Assembly (NCBI GenBank): GCA_964503355.1
Contig: CAZCZS010000022.1
Location: 1-23,042, forward strand
Direction: 5' to 3'
DNA from: Mesoaciditoga sp964503355
GTDB taxonomy: Bacteria; Thermotogota; Thermotogae; Mesoaciditogales; Mesoaciditogaceae
Length of the DNA: 23,042 bases
The notes beneath the pieces are model-generated. The model saw nothing but the letters and a program-made list of their open reading frames with translations, ran no database searches and was not told the origin of the DNA. The translations under genes were made by a program, and so were the position numbers. Below are positions 21,952 through 23,042 of the stretch, one piece after another. Each line of letters begins with the position of its first letter. Position 1 is the first letter of the stretch.

Positions 21952-23042
21952 TCACAGTTTTTTCCAAAGTCTACTGGCTATTCTTCTCGCTTCTCTTCTT
22001 ACTTCCGCTTCATCAAACGTTTTTATTTTATAATCCTGCATTAACGTTTTTCCATTTACATATAAAGATCTTACCCTTGATTCGGTTATACCAAAGAAGA
22101 GATGATCGTAAAAGTTATCAGCGTTCATGGGAGTTGGTGGATCGTAATCTACGACCATAAGATCTGCGGCAGAACCCTCTTCGATCTTTCCAAACTCCTC
22201 ATTTAAGTGTTTCCCTGCAAGCTCATAAGTCAACTTTAGAACTTTTTTCAATTCTTCAGATGAAAATGCCAAAGGTGTCTCATGAAGATGTTTTTGAGAA
22301 AGTGCCAGCAATCTAATTCCAAAAACAGGTGAAAATCCAAAACCGTCGTTTCCCAATGCAACATTTGCGCCTTTGGACAAGAATTTGACCACATTTGGAA
22401 TTCCAACGGCGTTGTTCAAGTTCGATTGAACGTTAACGGCGATGGTGCCACCCGTCTTTGAAATTTTCTCTATTTCCTCGTCACTCACATGGATACAATG
22501 AGCGTAAATGGATTTGTCGTTCATTAAATCGTATTTTTCAAATCTTTCTATTATTTTTAAATCGAATTCGTTTACAGCTTTCAATTCATCTTCTATTCCT
22601 TCAGCAACGTGAACGTGAATTGGTATTTTCTGACCATCTAAAGCGTGTGAAACTTCATTCAGCGTTTTATCGCTTAAAGTTAAAGATGCGTGTAAACCCA
22701 TCATGCCAGCTGTTAGGTGACTTCCTTTGTATTTGTTGTAAAAATTCACATTTTCTTCGATCGCATCGCCTTGAATACCGTCTCTGTCACTCGTTTCGTA
22801 ACAAAAGATGCCCCTCATACCAGCTTTATCAACTATGGCGTTTTTCAGAGTTTCCAACGATCCTTTAACGTGGGAAGGGCTGGAATGATGATCGAAAATG
22901 GTAGCCACACCGTTGTGAATGAATTCAGCAGCCGCCACCATCGCGCTGATTTCTATCTCTTCTTTGTCGAGAGCTCTATCCAAACGCCACCATAATTGTT
23001 TTAGCAGTTGCGTAAATGTAAGAGGATGAAACTCCACACTCA
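21952..23042 (-). CDS. ssnA: SsnA-like amidohydrolase (5' end outside window)
   Basis: At least 362 residues are visible; SsnA is about 440. The frame runs on past the right edge. GTG at 23037 is probably not the true start, since the metal-binding HxH of the first strand is missing. Seen are SAMVAAAEFIHNGVATIFDHHSSP, IHVHVAEG, YAHCIHVS and LGNDGFGFSP, the His and Asp positions of a TIM-barrel metal-dependent amidohydrolase. The WWRLDRALDKEEIEISAM string is characteristic of SsnA. SsnA deaminates or hydrolyses a ring in the E. coli uric acid/purine cluster (ygfK-ssnA-ygfM-xdhD). It leads, from the right, the operon that contains the DHOD-like, PLP and hydroxylase genes. Its promoter is outside the window. 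Confidence 0.88.
   Translation of the reverse strand, partial: SVEFHPLTFTQLLKQLWWRLDRALDKEEIEISAMVAAAEFIHNGVATIFDHHSSPSHVKGSLETLKNAIVDKAGMRGIFCYETSDRDGIQGDAIEENVNFYNKYKGSHLTAGMMGLHASLTLSDKTLNEVSHALDGQKIPIHVHVAEGIEDELKAVNEFDLKIIERFEKYDLMNDKSIYAHCIHVSDEEIEKISKTGGTIAVNVQSNLNNAVGIPNVVKFLSKGANVALGNDGFGFSPVFGIRLLALSQKHLHETPLAFSSEELKKVLKLTYELAGKHLNEEFGKIEEGSAADLMVVDYDPPTPMNADNFYDHLFFGITESRVRSLYVNGKTLMQDYKIKTFDEAEVRREARRIASRLWKKL

Overview
The window looks like chromosomal DNA of a Thermotogae-type bacterium (inference). It carries many AT-rich but codon-compact genes, strong GGAGG ribosome sites and frequent TTG/GTG/CTG starts. The gene mix also fits: an AsnRS-derived asparagine synthetase, a Na+/K+-type membrane pyrophosphatase resembling the Thermotoga enzyme, a ComEC without the beta-lactamase-like domain, and an HD-GYP receptor. 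The lineage cannot be fixed without a database search. There are no rRNA or tRNA genes, no CRISPR array and no recognisable insertion sequence.

Region 1 (1-2660, + strand) is a more AT-rich, accessory-looking defence segment. It holds the 3' end of a type IIG restriction-modification enzyme and a complete DUF262/HNH (GmrSD-like) nuclease, and near-identical short direct repeats flank the nuclease gene. Region 2 (2697-3924, + strand) is the most striking part. A good promoter drives a 27-codon leader peptide containing five consecutive Asn codons, followed by mutually exclusive hairpins and an intrinsic terminator, then an asparagine synthetase of the AsnRS-paralogue type. This is the architecture of ribosome-mediated transcription attenuation responding to Asn-tRNA charging. 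rpmE (L31, minus strand) converges on this unit through a shared bidirectional terminator.

Region 3 (4213-8716, + strand) is a tight housekeeping operon: an exported OstA/LptA-like protein, a ferritin-like di-iron protein, a class I aminotransferase and murJ (probably starting at CTG), with a Fur-family regulator close behind. The fur 3' end overlaps comEC on the other strand by 110 bases.

Region 4 (8553-23042, minus strand) is one run of twelve co-directional genes with overlaps or gaps of at most 35 bases. Transcription enters from the right edge: ssnA-like amidohydrolase (partial), DHOD/PreA-like ferredoxin-fused oxidoreductase, threonine-synthase-like PLP enzyme, [2Fe-2S] subunit, MocA-like cytidylyltransferase, two different FAD subunits, a second [2Fe-2S] subunit and a large molybdopterin hydroxylase subunit. 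hppA, a periplasmic-sensor/GAF/HD-GYP protein and comEC follow. The first nine genes resemble the E. coli ygfK-ssnA-ygfM-xdhD neighbourhood. They probably form an anaerobic purine or N-heterocycle catabolic module with its own cofactor-maturation gene. Its coupling to a pyrophosphate-driven ion pump and a c-di-GMP phosphodiesterase is unexplained.
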